64,000 bases of DNA from positions 6,572,001-6,636,000 of the forward strand of contig NC_049561.1 of the NCBI RefSeq assembly GCF_013368755.1, in the 5' to 3' direction. Of this stretch, positions 47,677 to 58,887 are shown in pieces. Position numbers and translations under genes: made by a program. This DNA is from Talaromyces rugulosus. Taxonomy: Eukaryota > Ascomycota > Eurotiomycetes > Eurotiales > Trichocomaceae. Each line of letters begins with the position of its first letter. Position 1 is the stretch's first letter. The notes under the pieces were generated by a model that had not been told where the DNA came from, did no database searches, and worked only from the letters and a program-made list of their open reading frames with translations.

Positions 47677-48443
47677 GTTTTGGCGCGATACTGCGTAGCG
47701 TGTGCGGAAGGTGAGAGAGTATGTAGGAGAAATGGTCGGGCTGGCGCAGGTATTTACTGTTCAGGATCTGTTTTGTTTGTTGTATGTACGAGCGCGACGT
47801 GACGTGTGATTTTGGAGGCAAGACTTGCGATGCGAGAGAAGCTCATTGATGACGACCTGGTTTTGGGTGGGGCGTATCGCATTGCCCGAGGGCGGTGAGG
47901 TAGTCTCGCCATGTGATTCGCTGGCTTCGAGCTTAACGCATTGTATGAATGGTAATCTCGATATTGCTTATTTAGATAATTATACGCTGTGAATAGGTTT
48001 TGTGTGTTTAGCGGAGTTAGCTGGTGAGAATGTACATGCGATTTTACTGGAATGTCATCAATAGCACAAGACTGCACGTGCTACATGTATTCCGCTAAAT
48101 GAGTTGCTAGTTGACTACATGTACATCTAAATGAATATAACGCACACGGTTTTTACATTTTATTCCGTCGGATTTATCGAGAAATGAGAAAAGATAGCGA
48201 TTTTAAAACAACTGCAAAATAGTACATGGTTTAAGCATTTGTTCTGCTTTGATGTATATGTACTCTTTGTTCTGTTGAGCCTTATCGATAACCGGCTCCC
48301 CGCACGGAACCTTGAAACAACTCGTTCTTTCACTCCAACTTGACATTTCCACTTTCCAACACTCTCGCCCTGAAATCACCGGATCGCGGATGGCAAAGCT
48401 GATCTATTCATCTCTACATTGTCTTTATAGTTTCCAACCTTGA
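47677..48443. other. Divergent promoter region of TFG2 and CSN4
   Basis: A 0.77-kb head-to-head gap. The centre is AT-rich and pyrimidine-rich sequence precedes the CSN4 start. No gene is seen. Confidence 0.55.
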
Positions 48444-49773
48444 ATGGCTTCTCAAAAGTTCGCGTCCGCGCTAGCGGACATCGAAGCATCCAGCAGCCAG
48501 CAGGCAAAACCGCAGCTCTACAGCGAGCTGCTCGCCAAAATCGTCACAAGCTCCTCCGGGCATGAACTATCGCAAGACTTGATTTACTATCTCGACTCGA
48601 TCCTCAGCGAAAACGTCAGCATCGTCGCCGCCCGCCCTCTTCTTGATTCTTTCATCAACGTGCTCCGTGACCTTCCGTCGGACATCAAAGTCAAAGTCGG
48701 CCAGCATGCCGTGACCCTCCTACAATCTCGGTCCGCGTCGGTAGAGGAACAAGATTCGAGCATACGGGAGATACTTGCGGATGCCTACGAGGCAGAGGAA
48801 GAATATATCGCGGCAGCACGGGTGCTGCAAGGGATCCAGCTTGACAGCTCGCAGCGGCTCATCACTGATGCCGCAAAGACGCGCATGTGGATTCGTATTC
48901 TCCGGCTGTACCTGGAGGAAGATGATACGACCAGTGCTGAAGCATTTTTGAATCGAATCAAGAACCTGCCTAGCAAGATCGAAGACCCGGAGTTGAAATT
49001 ACACTTTCAACTTTCACAAGCCCGTATCCTTGATGCGCGTCGGCGCTTCCTGGATGCGAGCCAGGAGTATTTTAACGTCAGCTTGGCGGTTGGGGTTGAC
49101 GAAAGTGACCGACTGCAGGCTCTGGCAGCGGCAATTATCTGTGCAGTGCTTGCCCCCGCTGGGCCCCAGCGTTCACGGACTTTGACACGGCTATACAAAG
49201 ACGATCGTGCAACATCTGTGGAGGTTTTTGCTATTCTGGAGAAAATGCATCTCGACCGGCTACTGACGCCGGACGAAGTTGCGGCTTTCTCTCAAAAATT
49301 ACAACCCCATCAGCTTGCAAAGACGGCTGATGGATCGACTGTGCTGGACAAGGCTGTGATTGAGCACAATCTTGTGGCTGCCAGCAAGCTCTACGAAAAC
49401 ATCAGGACAGATGCCCTGGGAGTTATTCTGGGACTACAAGACTCTGGAGATACGACGGCGGGTGAGAAAGCAGAGGCATATGCTGCTCGCATGGTGGAAC
49501 AGGGGCGCCTCAAAGGCAGCATTGATCAGATCGAGGGAGTGATCTACTTTGATCTAGGTGTTTCGGGAGTTGGAAACGCAGGCACGATGGGCAGGACTCT
49601 ACGATTATGGGATACCGGGGTGGAGGCGGTGGCAGAGGACGTTGAACGAGTTGCTTCTAGCGTTTCGGCCGCTTTTCCTGTGAGTCTTGTCGTTGAATAT
49701 ATATATAGTCAGGGTCTCATCAGCTAACTTGTATTATTTCCAGGAAATAGCTGCATCGCAAATGGTGCATTGA
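48444..49773 (+). CDS. csnD: COP9 signalosome subunit 4
   Basis: Exons 48444-49679 and 49744-49773 give 421 aa. CSN4 is a PCI-domain subunit of the COP9 signalosome, which removes Nedd8 from cullins; in Aspergillus the complex controls development and secondary metabolism. The N-terminal half is a helical-repeat scaffold with REILADAYEAEEEYIAAARVL and the long LRLYLEEDDTTSAEAFLNRI stretch. The PCI/winged-helix part covers about 285-385, with LTRLYKDDRATSVEVFAILEKMHLDR, LDKAVIEHNLVAASKLYENI and GSIDQIEGVIYF. The last exon adds only EIAASQMVH. Size and motif order agree with CSN4 (about 400-420 aa). Confidence 0.94.
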
Positions 49774-51174
49774 ATCGACGGAGTGCGATGCGAAAATCCT
49801 GTTTCACGCAAGATCGCCCTTTTTTTCCGCCTGGTATTTATAGAGTAGAGTCGATATCGTAGGCGCTGCAGTAATGAATGATGATTATTATGATCAATAG
49901 CTGTTTCTCGGCTCGGGTTGACGCGGCTGTCGATAGATCGGAGAAGGATATACCGGCATGGAGCTGTAGAAAAGAATTCCGGTAGTTGATTTATGAGTCA
50001 CTGCGTCCGATGACACAACAGAGAGCTTTTTAAAATAATCGGTTTGTGGTTTCCTGAATGGCTGAACTGAGCTCGGAATTCAATTTAGTTCAATTGCCGA
50101 TGCTTTCATTAGCCGGGTAGAGTTAGTTTGCTAAGTGCCGGTCTAGAACTGTACAATGCAATTCGAGATATGTTTGACGAGAATCGAAGAACAAAATAAA
50201 AAGAAGTCCTTTTTTGGCGGCGTAGAAAACAGCAAAGATCATTATTCATCTCTCTAGTAATAATAATCAGAGCCCGCTGTTTCGCTGTATAGTGAGCCGA
50301 GGCATCTCCGGGTGACCTTTGGGCCGGCCGTGATTGGCTGGCTGTGGGTACAAGTGGGGCTGTTCCACATTCGGGGTTGCCGGGGCAGTTTTTTTTCTTT
50401 CTCGTATTATTATTTACAGGATTAGTTGGTTCAGGTTGGGGTTTGATAATATAATAATATATATAGACACTTTAAACGATATGGATGATTGTTCATATAA
50501 GTTACTTTTGCTATATAAAGACACTGCAGATGTGTTCAACCGTGGACGGCGATGACGTCGATGACAGCCACCCAGTGGTTCACATGTGAAAGGCGAATCG
50601 AATCGCATGGGGCTATAAGAATGGACCAGCAATCAATCATAAGTTGAATAAAAACAAGCAGAGTGCAACTCACACGCATAAGCTCCAATATTACTTGTAG
50701 TAACCTTTGACGGCGAGCTATGTAACTCCAGTATTCGCATGTGATGGCCAGGAACTAGATGCGCCCACGTTGGCCGCCTACATTGTATATGCAAGCATTC
50801 TCAGATAGAATATCAACAATCAACGACATTCAAGTCTCTTCTGGCCCATATAACCACAGCCATCACAGCCATCACCGGCCTTTCCAAGCAGAAAAAAAGA
50901 CTCGTGGGGGGAACTTAGGACGGGTCTGGTCGGGCTGGTGTCCGGCCCACCGCCCACGCTAAGCCCCGGCGGAGGAGAGCGACTTACCTCGGCCGAGTGC
51001 CCGGCCCGCTGCTGCTCCTGCTGTCGGCTTCTGACCACTCTTCGCCTACTTAACTCTTCTTCCCCGGAATCCTGAACTCTCTCCCCCCTTCTCTTCCTCT
51101 CCTCCCACTCGCGCCATTGTTTGCATTCTCTGTTTATCTCCCTTTTATCTTCATATCATCTCACTGCAACAGTC
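49774..51174. other. Intergenic region, promoter of the fumarate reductase gene
   Basis: A 1.4-kb gap. The final ~130 bases are pyrimidine-rich (CTCTCCCCCCTTCTC-type), a common leader of strongly expressed fungal genes. Elsewhere it is AT-rich without recognised features. Confidence 0.55.
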
Positions 51175-53301
51175 ATGGCTCCCAGGGTTATCGTTGTCGG
51201 CGGTGGCCGTAAGCTCTCCCCCCCCAGGTTTTCCCCGCAAAAACTCCATTGCTGGTTGCTGACTTGCCCTTCATCGCAGTCTCTGGCCTGAGTGCCGCTC
51301 ACACAGTCTACCTGAACGGTGGAAACGTCCTTGTCTTGGACAAGCAGAGTGAGTTTTGCTTCTCTTTTCCGACTGCCCCGCTGTTTCTGACTCCCTCGCG
51401 CTACAGACTTCTTCGGTGGCAACTCCACCAAGGCCACATCCGGTATTAACGGTGCGCTCACGCGGACGCAGACCGATCTTGGCATCCAAGACAGCGTCAA
51501 GCAGTTCTACGAGGACACCCTCAAGTCCGCGCGAGACAAGGCTCGTCCCGACTTGATCAAGGTCTTGACCTACAAGTCGGCTTCTGCCGTCGAGTGGCTC
51601 CAGGATGTCTTCAACCTCGACCTTACCCTGGTTTCTCGTCTGGGGTGTGTTTACCCGTGAAATATATATATATTTTGGCACGATTCTAACTGAATTTCTA
51701 CAGAGGTCACTCTTTCCCCCGTACTCACCGTGGCCACGATGCCAAATTTCCCGGCATGGCCATCACATACGCTCTCATGCAGCGACTAGAAGAGCTCACC
51801 GACGCTGAGCCTGACCGCGTCCAGGTCATCAAGAAAGCCCGTGTCACTTCGATCAACAAGGATGGCAACCATGTCACTGGTGTCACCTACGAATACAACG
51901 GCGAGACTCACACTGCCGAGGGTGTCGTTGTTCTCGCCACTGGTGGATACGCCGCCGACTTCACCAGCGACTCCCTTCTCAAGCAACATCGCCCTGACAC
52001 CTTTGGCCTGTCCAGCACCAACGGCACTCACGCCACCGGTGACGGCCAGAAGATGCTGATGGCCATTGGTGCCAACGGCATTGACATGGACAAGGTCCAG
52101 GTCCACCCCACTGGTCTGATCGACCCCAAGGACCCAACCTCCAAGTGGAAGTTCTTGGCCGCCGAGGCTCTCCGTGGTGAGGGTGGTCTTTTGCTCAACT
52201 CGGACGGTCAGCGATTCTCCGACGAGCTGGGTCACCGTGACTACGTCTCGGGCCAGATGTGGAAGGAGAAGGAGAAAGGCAAGTGGCCCATCCGCCTTGT
52301 CCTCAACAGCAAGGCCTCCAACGTCTTGGACTTCCACACTCGCCACTACTCTGGCCGTGGCCTCATGAAGAAGATGACCGGAAAGGAACTTGCTAAGGAG
52401 ATTGGCTGCGGAGAGGCTGCTCTTAAGAAGACCTTTGACGAGTACAACTTGATTGCCGAGGGCAAGAAGCAGGACCCCTGGAACAAGAAGTTCTTCCACA
52501 ACCTGCCCTTCAGCATTGACGACACCTTCCACGTTGCTCTGATGGAGCCCGTGCTCCACTTCACCATGGGTGGTATTGAAATCAACGACCAGGCCCAGGT
52601 CTTGAACTCGGAACAGAAGCCATTCGAAGGTCTCTACGCTTGTGGTGAGCTTGCCGGTGGTGTCCACGGTTCCAACCGTCTGGGTGGCTCTTCTCTTCTC
52701 GGCTGTGTCGTCTACGGTCGTGTTGCCGGTGACAGCGCCAGCCAATACCTGTTCCAGAAGGTTATCAATGGCGGCGCCTCTGCTGCCCAGCAGCGTCTCG
52801 GCCAGATCTCATTGCACATTGACCCTTCGACACCTGGCAAGATCTCGGTTGAGTGGACCGGTGCTGGCTCTGGCAGTGATCCTGCCTCGGCTCGTGTTGA
52901 GGCCCCTGCTGCTGCTGCTGCTTCAACCCCTGCTCCAGCAGCTTCCTCCGGCTCGGCCGCGGCCGCTCAGGACGTGTCCGACTTCAAGGTCCCCGAGAAG
53001 GAGTTCAGCATGGAAGAGGTTGCCAAGCACAACAAGAAGGATGACCTGTGGATTGTTGTCAAGGGTGTTGTCATGGACGTGACCAACTGGCTCGACGAGC
53101 ACCCCGGTGGTGCCCAGGCTTTGTTCAGCCACATGGGCCGTGATGCCTCTGAGGGTACGTTTTTCTTTGTCCGTATTTTATTTCATACTAACAAGCTTTA
53201 TAGAATTCGAAATGCTCCACGACGACGAAGTTATTCCCAAGTACGCCTCGCAGATTGTGATTGGCCGCGTCAAGGGCCAGGAGCCTCGATTGGAATTCTA
53301 A
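51175..53301 (+). CDS. Soluble fumarate reductase (Osm1/Frd-like flavoprotein) fused to cytochrome b5
   Basis: Exons 51175-51208, 51281-51349, 51407-51644, 51704-53154, 53204-53301 give 629 aa. The enzyme reduces fumarate to succinate with reduced flavin, re-oxidising FADH2/NADH, for example for oxidative folding without oxygen. The FAD dinucleotide fold is formed across exons 1-2 (VIVVGGGLSGLSAAHTVYL). The catalytic region has GGHSFPRTHR, KVQVHPTGL, RFSDELGHRDYVSG and the second FAD block YACGELAGGVHGSNRLGGSSLL. An Ala/Pro-rich linker leads to a C-terminal cytochrome b5 domain with heme ligands at HPGG (His580) and about His603 in EEFEMLH. Yeast Osm1 and Frd1 lack this heme domain; its presence suggests electrons can come through a b5 reductase. 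There is no clear signal peptide, so location is uncertain. Codon bias suggests high expression. Confidence 0.92.
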
Positions 53302-53571
53302 ACACCTGGAAGCTCGCAAAAAGTTGATACACCGGGAGTTTGATCTGTGTGAATATGTTTTGCATTTTATGATTGCATTTCCTTTGTTATGATGAATTTG
53401 TTTCTTTACGGAGTCTTGCTATATATACCATCAGTCTCCTGTTGGAATTTGTATACTTATGAATCAGAGATTACTTCCAATTATTCTAATTTGAATGTTT
53501 TCTTAGACCTTTTAACATTATTTTCGAGTGACCTTAAATTTTTACATGTAATTGTACATACTGATCTAATC

Positions 53572-54744
53572 TCATAATTTCATATGTCTCAATATCATCT
53601 TCAACCTCAGAACCGCCGGCCCCTCTCTCGCTGGATCGCTCTCCTTTTGATCATTCTCTTCTATTTCCTTTGACGCCGCCTCCAGTGCCGGCCGCAGGAA
53701 TCCCCATACCTCATCCTGATACCGATCATTCACCGCGACCCAGTCCTCCGCGCCAGGCAGATTGTGCAGCACCGCGTCACGCAGCGCTGCATCACTGGTA
53801 CCGACGCTAATACCATCGTTATCGGCGAGAAAAGTGTCGATATCGGGTATGAGACTATGTGGTGTGATTGCACTGGTTTTGGGATGTGTTGGTGTAGTAG
53901 TAGCTGAAGACTGTTGCCGCCTGAATGAATCCAGAATTCGTATTTCATCAGCTGTTAACGGCGCTGGAACGGCCATGTCTGGGTCTTCGTACAGGTCGTC
54001 ATCGTCTGCGAACTCCGGTTGAAAAGATGGATCGGAGAGCAGCGAAACGACTGCTGCACCATCTGCGTCGTCTTGACCTTGATGATGATGCGTGTGGTTT
54101 TGCGTATCGTGTGTATCGTAATGATTATTTGAGTGTTGCGCAGTAGCTACGGCGTGGATCCATGCAGCATCGTATTCTTCGGAAGAAGATATGGAAATCC
54201 TCTCTTTTCCTTTTCCTTTTCCTTTTCCGATAGATTGGTATTCGTCGCCGTAGTCATGCTGAAAGTGTTCTTGGTCGAATCCTTCTAGGTCGAATAGATT
54301 ATTGCTTTGAGTAGTCGTCCGGAAACTCTCTGTCGGAGCGACATTTGAATCTTCGGCGGCATTAGCAGCACCGTTTCGCGAAGACGATGTCGTTGTTGTT
54401 GTCGTCGTCGTCGTTGACGCCCCGGATATTGAGTCATAATTCTGACTCCCTGTCCATCGCGACGACGAAGCCTTGCCATTCGCTGCACCGCCCAACTGTC
54501 CAAGATCCGACCCGAGCGCATGCGCATTTGGGTTCGTGATGGCGTCGCGGAGTAAACCCGTTGCTGAGGTTTGGATTCTGTTTAGCAAGGAAGGATCTTG
54601 GTTGGTTTTGCTGCTGTTTTGGTCTGCTTGTTTGTTGTTATTGCTGTTGTTGTTGTTGTCTTTGGACCTGAGAGAACCTGGTGTTGAGGGGTCTTGTGGG
54701 TTTGGGTTTGGGTTTGGCGGGGGGTTGGGGTTGTCGTTTGACAT
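53572..54744 (-). CDS. Hypothetical protein, low-complexity N-terminus and folded C-terminus
   Basis: A single uninterrupted frame of 390 codons. The first 250 residues are low complexity: Asn/Pro repeats, a poly-Thr run, a Gly-Lys repeat encoded by four TTTTCC units, and His/Gln stretches. The last ~130 residues look folded: LTADEIRILDSFRRQ, then DAVLHNLPGAEDWVAVNDRYQDEVWGFLRPALEAASKE. I do not recognise the family. No signal peptide or membrane segment is present. It converges with the fumarate reductase gene, 270 bp apart. It may be a fungal-specific protein with its function in the C-terminal helical part. Confidence 0.65.
   Translation of the reverse strand: MSNDNPNPPPNPNPNPQDPSTPGSLRSKDNNNNSNNNKQADQNSSKTNQDPSLLNRIQTSATGLLRDAITNPNAHALGSDLGQLGGAANGKASSSRWTGSQNYDSISGASTTTTTTTTTSSSRNGAANAAEDSNVAPTESFRTTTQSNNLFDLEGFDQEHFQHDYGDEYQSIGKGKGKGKERISISSSEEYDAAWIHAVATAQHSNNHYDTHDTQNHTHHHQGQDDADGAAVVSLLSDPSFQPEFADDDDLYEDPDMAVPAPLTADEIRILDSFRRQQSSATTTPTHPKTSAITPHSLIPDIDTFLADNDGISVGTSDAALRDAVLHNLPGAEDWVAVNDRYQDEVWGFLRPALEAASKEIEENDQKESDPAREGPAVLRLKMILRHMKL
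54205..54228 (-). repeat. Four tandem TTTTCC units
   Basis: A 24-nt hexanucleotide repeat inside the hypothetical gene. It encodes the alternating Gly-Lys stretch. Confidence 0.85.
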
Positions 54745-55240
54745 TTTTCCCTGTTTTTCTGTTTTCTGTTTCGTTTTGTTTGATTGCTGCTTCTTTGGAA
54801 ATGCCTTTTTGGTGGATTGTATGTATTTTTTGTAGATTGAGGTGGTTGTAGAAGGACTGATGTCATTGGCCTAGAATATAGCATGTGAAGGAGATGCCCG
54901 GCTGCTGCCCGGTCCTCGGCTACACTACGACATCGATGTTCCAACTTCCGCTCGACCACATTCTTCGACCATCTAGATTAGGGATCATGAATAACATGAT
55001 AAAATAAAATGTGGCATGTTACTAACTTGGACATATAGCCGTGTTCTGCTCGAAAACAAATTCAGATCGACTCGTTCACTGAATCTACGGTTATCTGGCA
55101 GTATGAGCTTTGGAAGCTGAATTGATATTTATGGATTGATTGTTGTCAAACATAGTTGTTACTGACTATTGCCGATGTATTTATTAATTCAATACTGAAA
55201 GAAGCAAAAACAGACACAAGCTCTCTCGAGCAGTCAAAAA
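54745..55240. other. Intergenic region, no gene seen
   Basis: About 0.5 kb between the hypothetical gene and the first UstYa gene. It probably contains the promoter of the former. No feature is recognised. Confidence 0.55.
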
Positions 55241-56448
55241 TTAATGGCCCATTTCCATGCTGTTGTTGTCATCATCATCATCATCCAACACACAGCTTGT
55301 CGACCCCATCTCCGGCTTCGTCGCCCCTGGACAAATCGGCTGCACGGCGAGACTGCCATTAAACCTTTCGCTCAGCCAGTTTCGCAACTGCCCAAAGTTC
55401 CTGCATGTATGCGTGACGTCTGAATCAACATAGCTATGCTTCCGGGCAGCGTTGTACCTCGTAGGAACCGGAGTCATATCGCCTGAGCACATGATGTACT
55501 GGCGGACTTGCTCGAGGCAGTGGACTAACTCAAGATCAGCCGTCCCCTTTTTTTTTTTTTTTTTGGCAAATCGTTGTCAAACGGTTTTACTTACGATGAT
55601 GCACGCGATGCGTGTAGAGGTCTTCTTGGACATAGTACTCGGGATAGAACCGCTGGCGGATCCGATCTAGACAGTGTAGGGTGTGGAACATGTCGAATCT
55701 GCTCTCTCTGCTGTTAGTACATAACTATAACGACTTTTGTTGTTTGTGTGCCAGGTTACACTCACCCGCTAATGTATCCGCCGCGCGACGGACTCCAGAA
55801 CTGCTGAACATCTCCAAACTTCTCCTCAAAGGCATCCTTTGCCTCTTGCTCGTTCAGAACCACGTAGCGGCCTAGATCTGTCAGAAAGTTTATTCTTTTT
55901 GTACGGCTTTTTTTTGGAGGAACCCACCCCAAGTCAATTCCTCCCAAGCTCTATCCAGTTCTGGGCTTGGATCGGCCGTATAGTTGATTGCCGCTGGGTG
56001 AGGGACGTAGTAGGTGCCATTCTCAGAATACATCGGACCGCCGGTAAAAGTCACTTCCTCTAAGGAAATCGCGGATCGTGCCGGGGCTGTTTTTTATTTT
56101 GTTTTTCATTAGCATCATTCAGATTACCGTTTAACGTGAAGAAATAGAGAAGAAATTACCAAAATCAGTCTTCCATCCAGTCGAATAGCTATGCTCCTGC
56201 AACTGCGCCGGAGGAAGTGAGTTGAGATACAGATAAGCGGAAACCCAGGCCAAGGCAAACGTCGAAACAATCCATGGTAGAACGAACGGCCACACCCGTT
56301 GATTCCTCCTCGGAGGTTGTTGTGAAGATGTTTCCGAGTTCAACAGGCTGGAGCTGGATTCGTCGTCCTTTTCGGACTCGCCTTCTCCAAGACTGGAGTA
56401 TAGAACCGAGTCTTTGTTTCGGAAAATATCCATCGTGGTTGTGATCAT
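55241..56448 (-). CDS. UstYa-family (DUF3328) oxidase A, both HxxHC motifs intact
   Basis: Exons 56448-56160, 56086-55928, 55877-55766, 55698-55595 and 55524-55241 give 315 aa. The UstYa family is membrane-anchored and tailors fungal peptides by oxidative cyclisation, hydroxylation or related steps (ustiloxin, asperipin, cyclochlorotine pathways). A polar N-terminus is followed by one TM (about 54-75). The lumenal part has EVTFTGGPMYSENGTYYVP, an acidic ELDRAWEELTWGD block, then motif 1 H192-TL-H195-C196 and motif 2 H220-HL-H223-C224. The second motif is created at the last splice junction. CSGD and HTC, both usual downstream marks, are present. The tail has a run of Asp. An alternative start at 56433 would shorten it by five residues. 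It diverges from gene B with 619 bp between starts. Confidence 0.87.
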
Positions 56449-57067
56449 ATTCTGGAAAGGTGAGAGTAACAAGTAACCTATGGTATACTACCATGGAAAG
56501 AGTGGATTGCCGCTAGGGGCAGGAATGGTAGCCATATCCTTGTCGCCCATGTATTTAGAAAAACATGGATGTATCGAGTTACTTATTACAATACAATACC
56601 GTGTTTCAATACTTGTTCAGACACATACACCAAAGAAGTACCCCATCAGCATAAGCACTAACATGTATACTCCACAGAATCCCGTGAGGCTCACCTCGGC
56701 GTAAAAGCTTGAATATTTTTGACTAACAAACTAAAAAAACAAGCTATTTTACTGGGTCTCTTCACAAGAATGGCGTAATGTCAGATTGATATTGCGCATG
56801 TATCCGTACCCGTACCCGTACCCGTACTATAGCTATATCTGTATCTGTAGCTGTTTCTGTGTATGCGAGTGTATGGGTTTATTTCAGTCTGACCAGGTTT
56901 TGGTCATGTCTCGGAGTAGTTTGACAAATGCAGACAAATCTGCAGAAGATCCACCTTCGGGGAGATTTTTTGTTTGTATCGTGGTTAAAACTCGTCCGAG
57001 GGCAAAAATATACTCAGCCCAGTAGCTCCCGACGTCCTCAACCCCCTTTCATTACGGGCTAGACAAT
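56449..57067. promoter_or_regulatory. Divergent promoter region between UstYa genes A and B
   Basis: A 619-bp head-to-head gap. It contains four tandem CCGTAC units at 56804-56827 followed by a degenerate TGTATC/TGTAGC repeat. A shared control of the two genes is plausible. No specific factor site is named. Confidence 0.5.
56804..56827. repeat. Four tandem CCGTAC units
   Basis: A 24-nt perfect hexanucleotide repeat in the divergent promoter, continuing into imperfect CTGTAT-type units. Confidence 0.9.
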
Positions 57068-57848
57068 ATGCATTTGAAACAAGTGGAAAAGTGTTTCTAC
57101 GGCTCCTTGTTAGCATTTTCTGCATCTCTAATATTTTTTCTTGTCTCCTGGGCAGTTCCTCCCAGTGACGCAGTATGTGATGGACGGAACCTCATCTTCA
57201 GCCCATTGCGAGAGGTGATTAGTTACAAATGGGTTAACTATGCAGACTACTACTTTCCTCGCTCAGTCTATCGCACATCCGAGAGACGGCCAATAGCTGC
57301 GGATACGCAGCAGGCCTGGCGGGACTTGGTCCAGGGTATGTCATGGGTTATTATCAAGAGGTTGTTTGTTGGTTTGTTTTTACACTGCTGACAATACTTC
57401 TTTCTCTAGATTTCGAAGTCAGCATACCGGAGGACAAACTAGAAGCCATGAATCAATCTACCGAATATCAATGGAAACGACATCCCGACGGCGGTATAGC
57501 TGCAAATATAGCTGTTTTCCATCAGCTTTCTTGTCTGGTTCGTATACAACTGTTCTTAAGCGTATCGGTCTCATGTTGATGTAATTTCTTTTATAGAGTA
57601 CGATTCGCCTCCATGCTCAAGCAGACCTAGAAGACCCATGGCGCCAGGAATATAGGGAAAGAGTGGACCAGTGTATTGAATTACTGAGGCACAAGTTCAT
57701 GTGCGATGCGGATGCCACTCCGTTTCTTCTTCGGAACAACCCTGAGGTTATTCGTGGGAATAGCCCGGACATTGGAACAAAGCACAAGTGTAGAAAGTAC
57801 GACGACGTGATATCTTGGGCAAAGCGGAACGCAAAGGGAAAGGAATAA
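57068..57848 (+). CDS. UstYa-family protein B with degenerate catalytic motifs
   Basis: Exons 57068-57335, 57410-57537 and 57597-57848 give 215 aa. It has the family layout: a very short N-terminal tail, one TM (about 10-30), a VISYKWVNYADYYF-type segment, and an AWRDLVQ helix. The first motif reads H127-QL-S130-C131 (second His replaced by Ser) and the second R154-VD-Q157-C158 (both His replaced). The surrounding residues, CIELLRHKFMCDADATPFL and KHKCRKYDDVISWA, are well kept, so the protein is under family-type constraint despite losing the metal-type ligands. I infer a non-catalytic partner or a decaying gene; the intact splice sites and frame argue for the first. It converges with gene C (86 bp apart). 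Confidence 0.83.
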
Positions 57849-57934
57849 GGATGATATTACTTGTTTTTATTTTAAAGAGTTGAAAAAAGAGAAAAAAGTA
57901 AACTTTGAGTAATCGAAACCTGCGCACTGGCTAC

Positions 57935-58887
57935 TTACTCATGTTCACCATGCGCGCCATGTCCACCTTGAATATTCACCTCTTCTATGGCTCTTATGCG
58001 CTCTGCTGTTACATTGTATGGGTGAACAATCTTTTCATCAGCCCATTGGACCAACTTATCAAACTTCCGGCAGTGATATAGCCCATCTGTACGTACCACG
58101 GCTTCCCCATCGCCGCGTTCTTCAATAAGATAGGGTGTCACATCTACATTGCACATTATATTGATTCGTATAGTCTCGATGCAATGATCAACGTGATTAT
58201 AGAATACATCCGGCTGCCGTAGGAAAGCCGGGTTGTCGCTATAATCGTACTCATCGCGATAGGTGTACTGCCGCAAGAGATCCTAAACAGTTCCAAGGTT
58301 TCAATTAGTAAATGCGAAGACGTAGTAAACAAAAGGGTAGTTCAAGGATGTTTACCACACAATGAATCTGGTGAAATGCCTCGAAAAACGCCTCAATTCC
58401 CCCTCCCAGTTCATCGGGTAGGTACTTCCAGTCTATATCGCGCGATTTATTTAGGAGATGCAGTTTTGAGTCTGGTATCCCTGCTGAGCCATCTACATAA
58501 AAACATCGAACATTAGCACATCCAACAATACACAACATCGGTTGACCTACATTGCCAGAGATCACCCCAAGCCTTTTCCAACTGATCCGTTGGCTTTCCG
58601 TAGTAAGAATTCGGCGCCTCTTCTTTAAAATGTCGCCACTCATACTCCACTGCTTCCAGCATGGGTGACCATGTCGACATCTGGCTGGTACATTGATCGT
58701 CGGTAGGGTAACGTGAGGCTGCCACGGCTATCACAAGGGAAGTTACGAGCATGAATGCAGAGGCACCCAGGTACACGAGCTCCTGGATGCTTGTCAGAGT
58801 GAGTTTTGATTTCTTGGTGACATCGTGCTGCTCTGGGAATAGAAACGGAATCTCCTCTTCCGACTCGGAGCCCTTGTGTGAATCCAT
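57935..58887 (-). CDS. UstYa-family oxidase C, both HxxHC motifs intact
   Basis: Exons 58887-58551, 58492-58356 and 58282-57935 give 273 aa. A polar, acidic N-terminus precedes one TM (about 37-58), then SPMLEAVEYEWRHF, the DQLEKAWGDLWQ helix and the lumenal domain. Motif 1 is H153-QI-H156-C157 and motif 2 H188-VD-H191-C192, followed by IETIRINIMCNVDVTPYL and YHCRKFDKLVQWA. Exon layout (introns just after the AWxxLW helix and right after motif 1) is the same as in gene B, and the sequences are alike in many blocks, so B and C look like paralogues in tail-to-tail arrangement. The C-terminus is His/Gly-rich. The start at 58887 places the TM at normal distance. Confidence 0.87.

Noticed and set aside
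51786..52745. 319-codon antisense frame opposite the fumarate reductase.
   Set aside because: It mirrors a highly codon-biased exon, in which antisense stops are rare. No protein features.
56786..57025. Frame with a Tyr-Pro repeat and Cys-rich segment that could look like a repeated peptide precursor beside UstYa genes.
   Set aside because: The repeat comes from a CCGTAC hexanucleotide microsatellite. It has no signal peptide and no dibasic sites, and lies in the divergent promoter.
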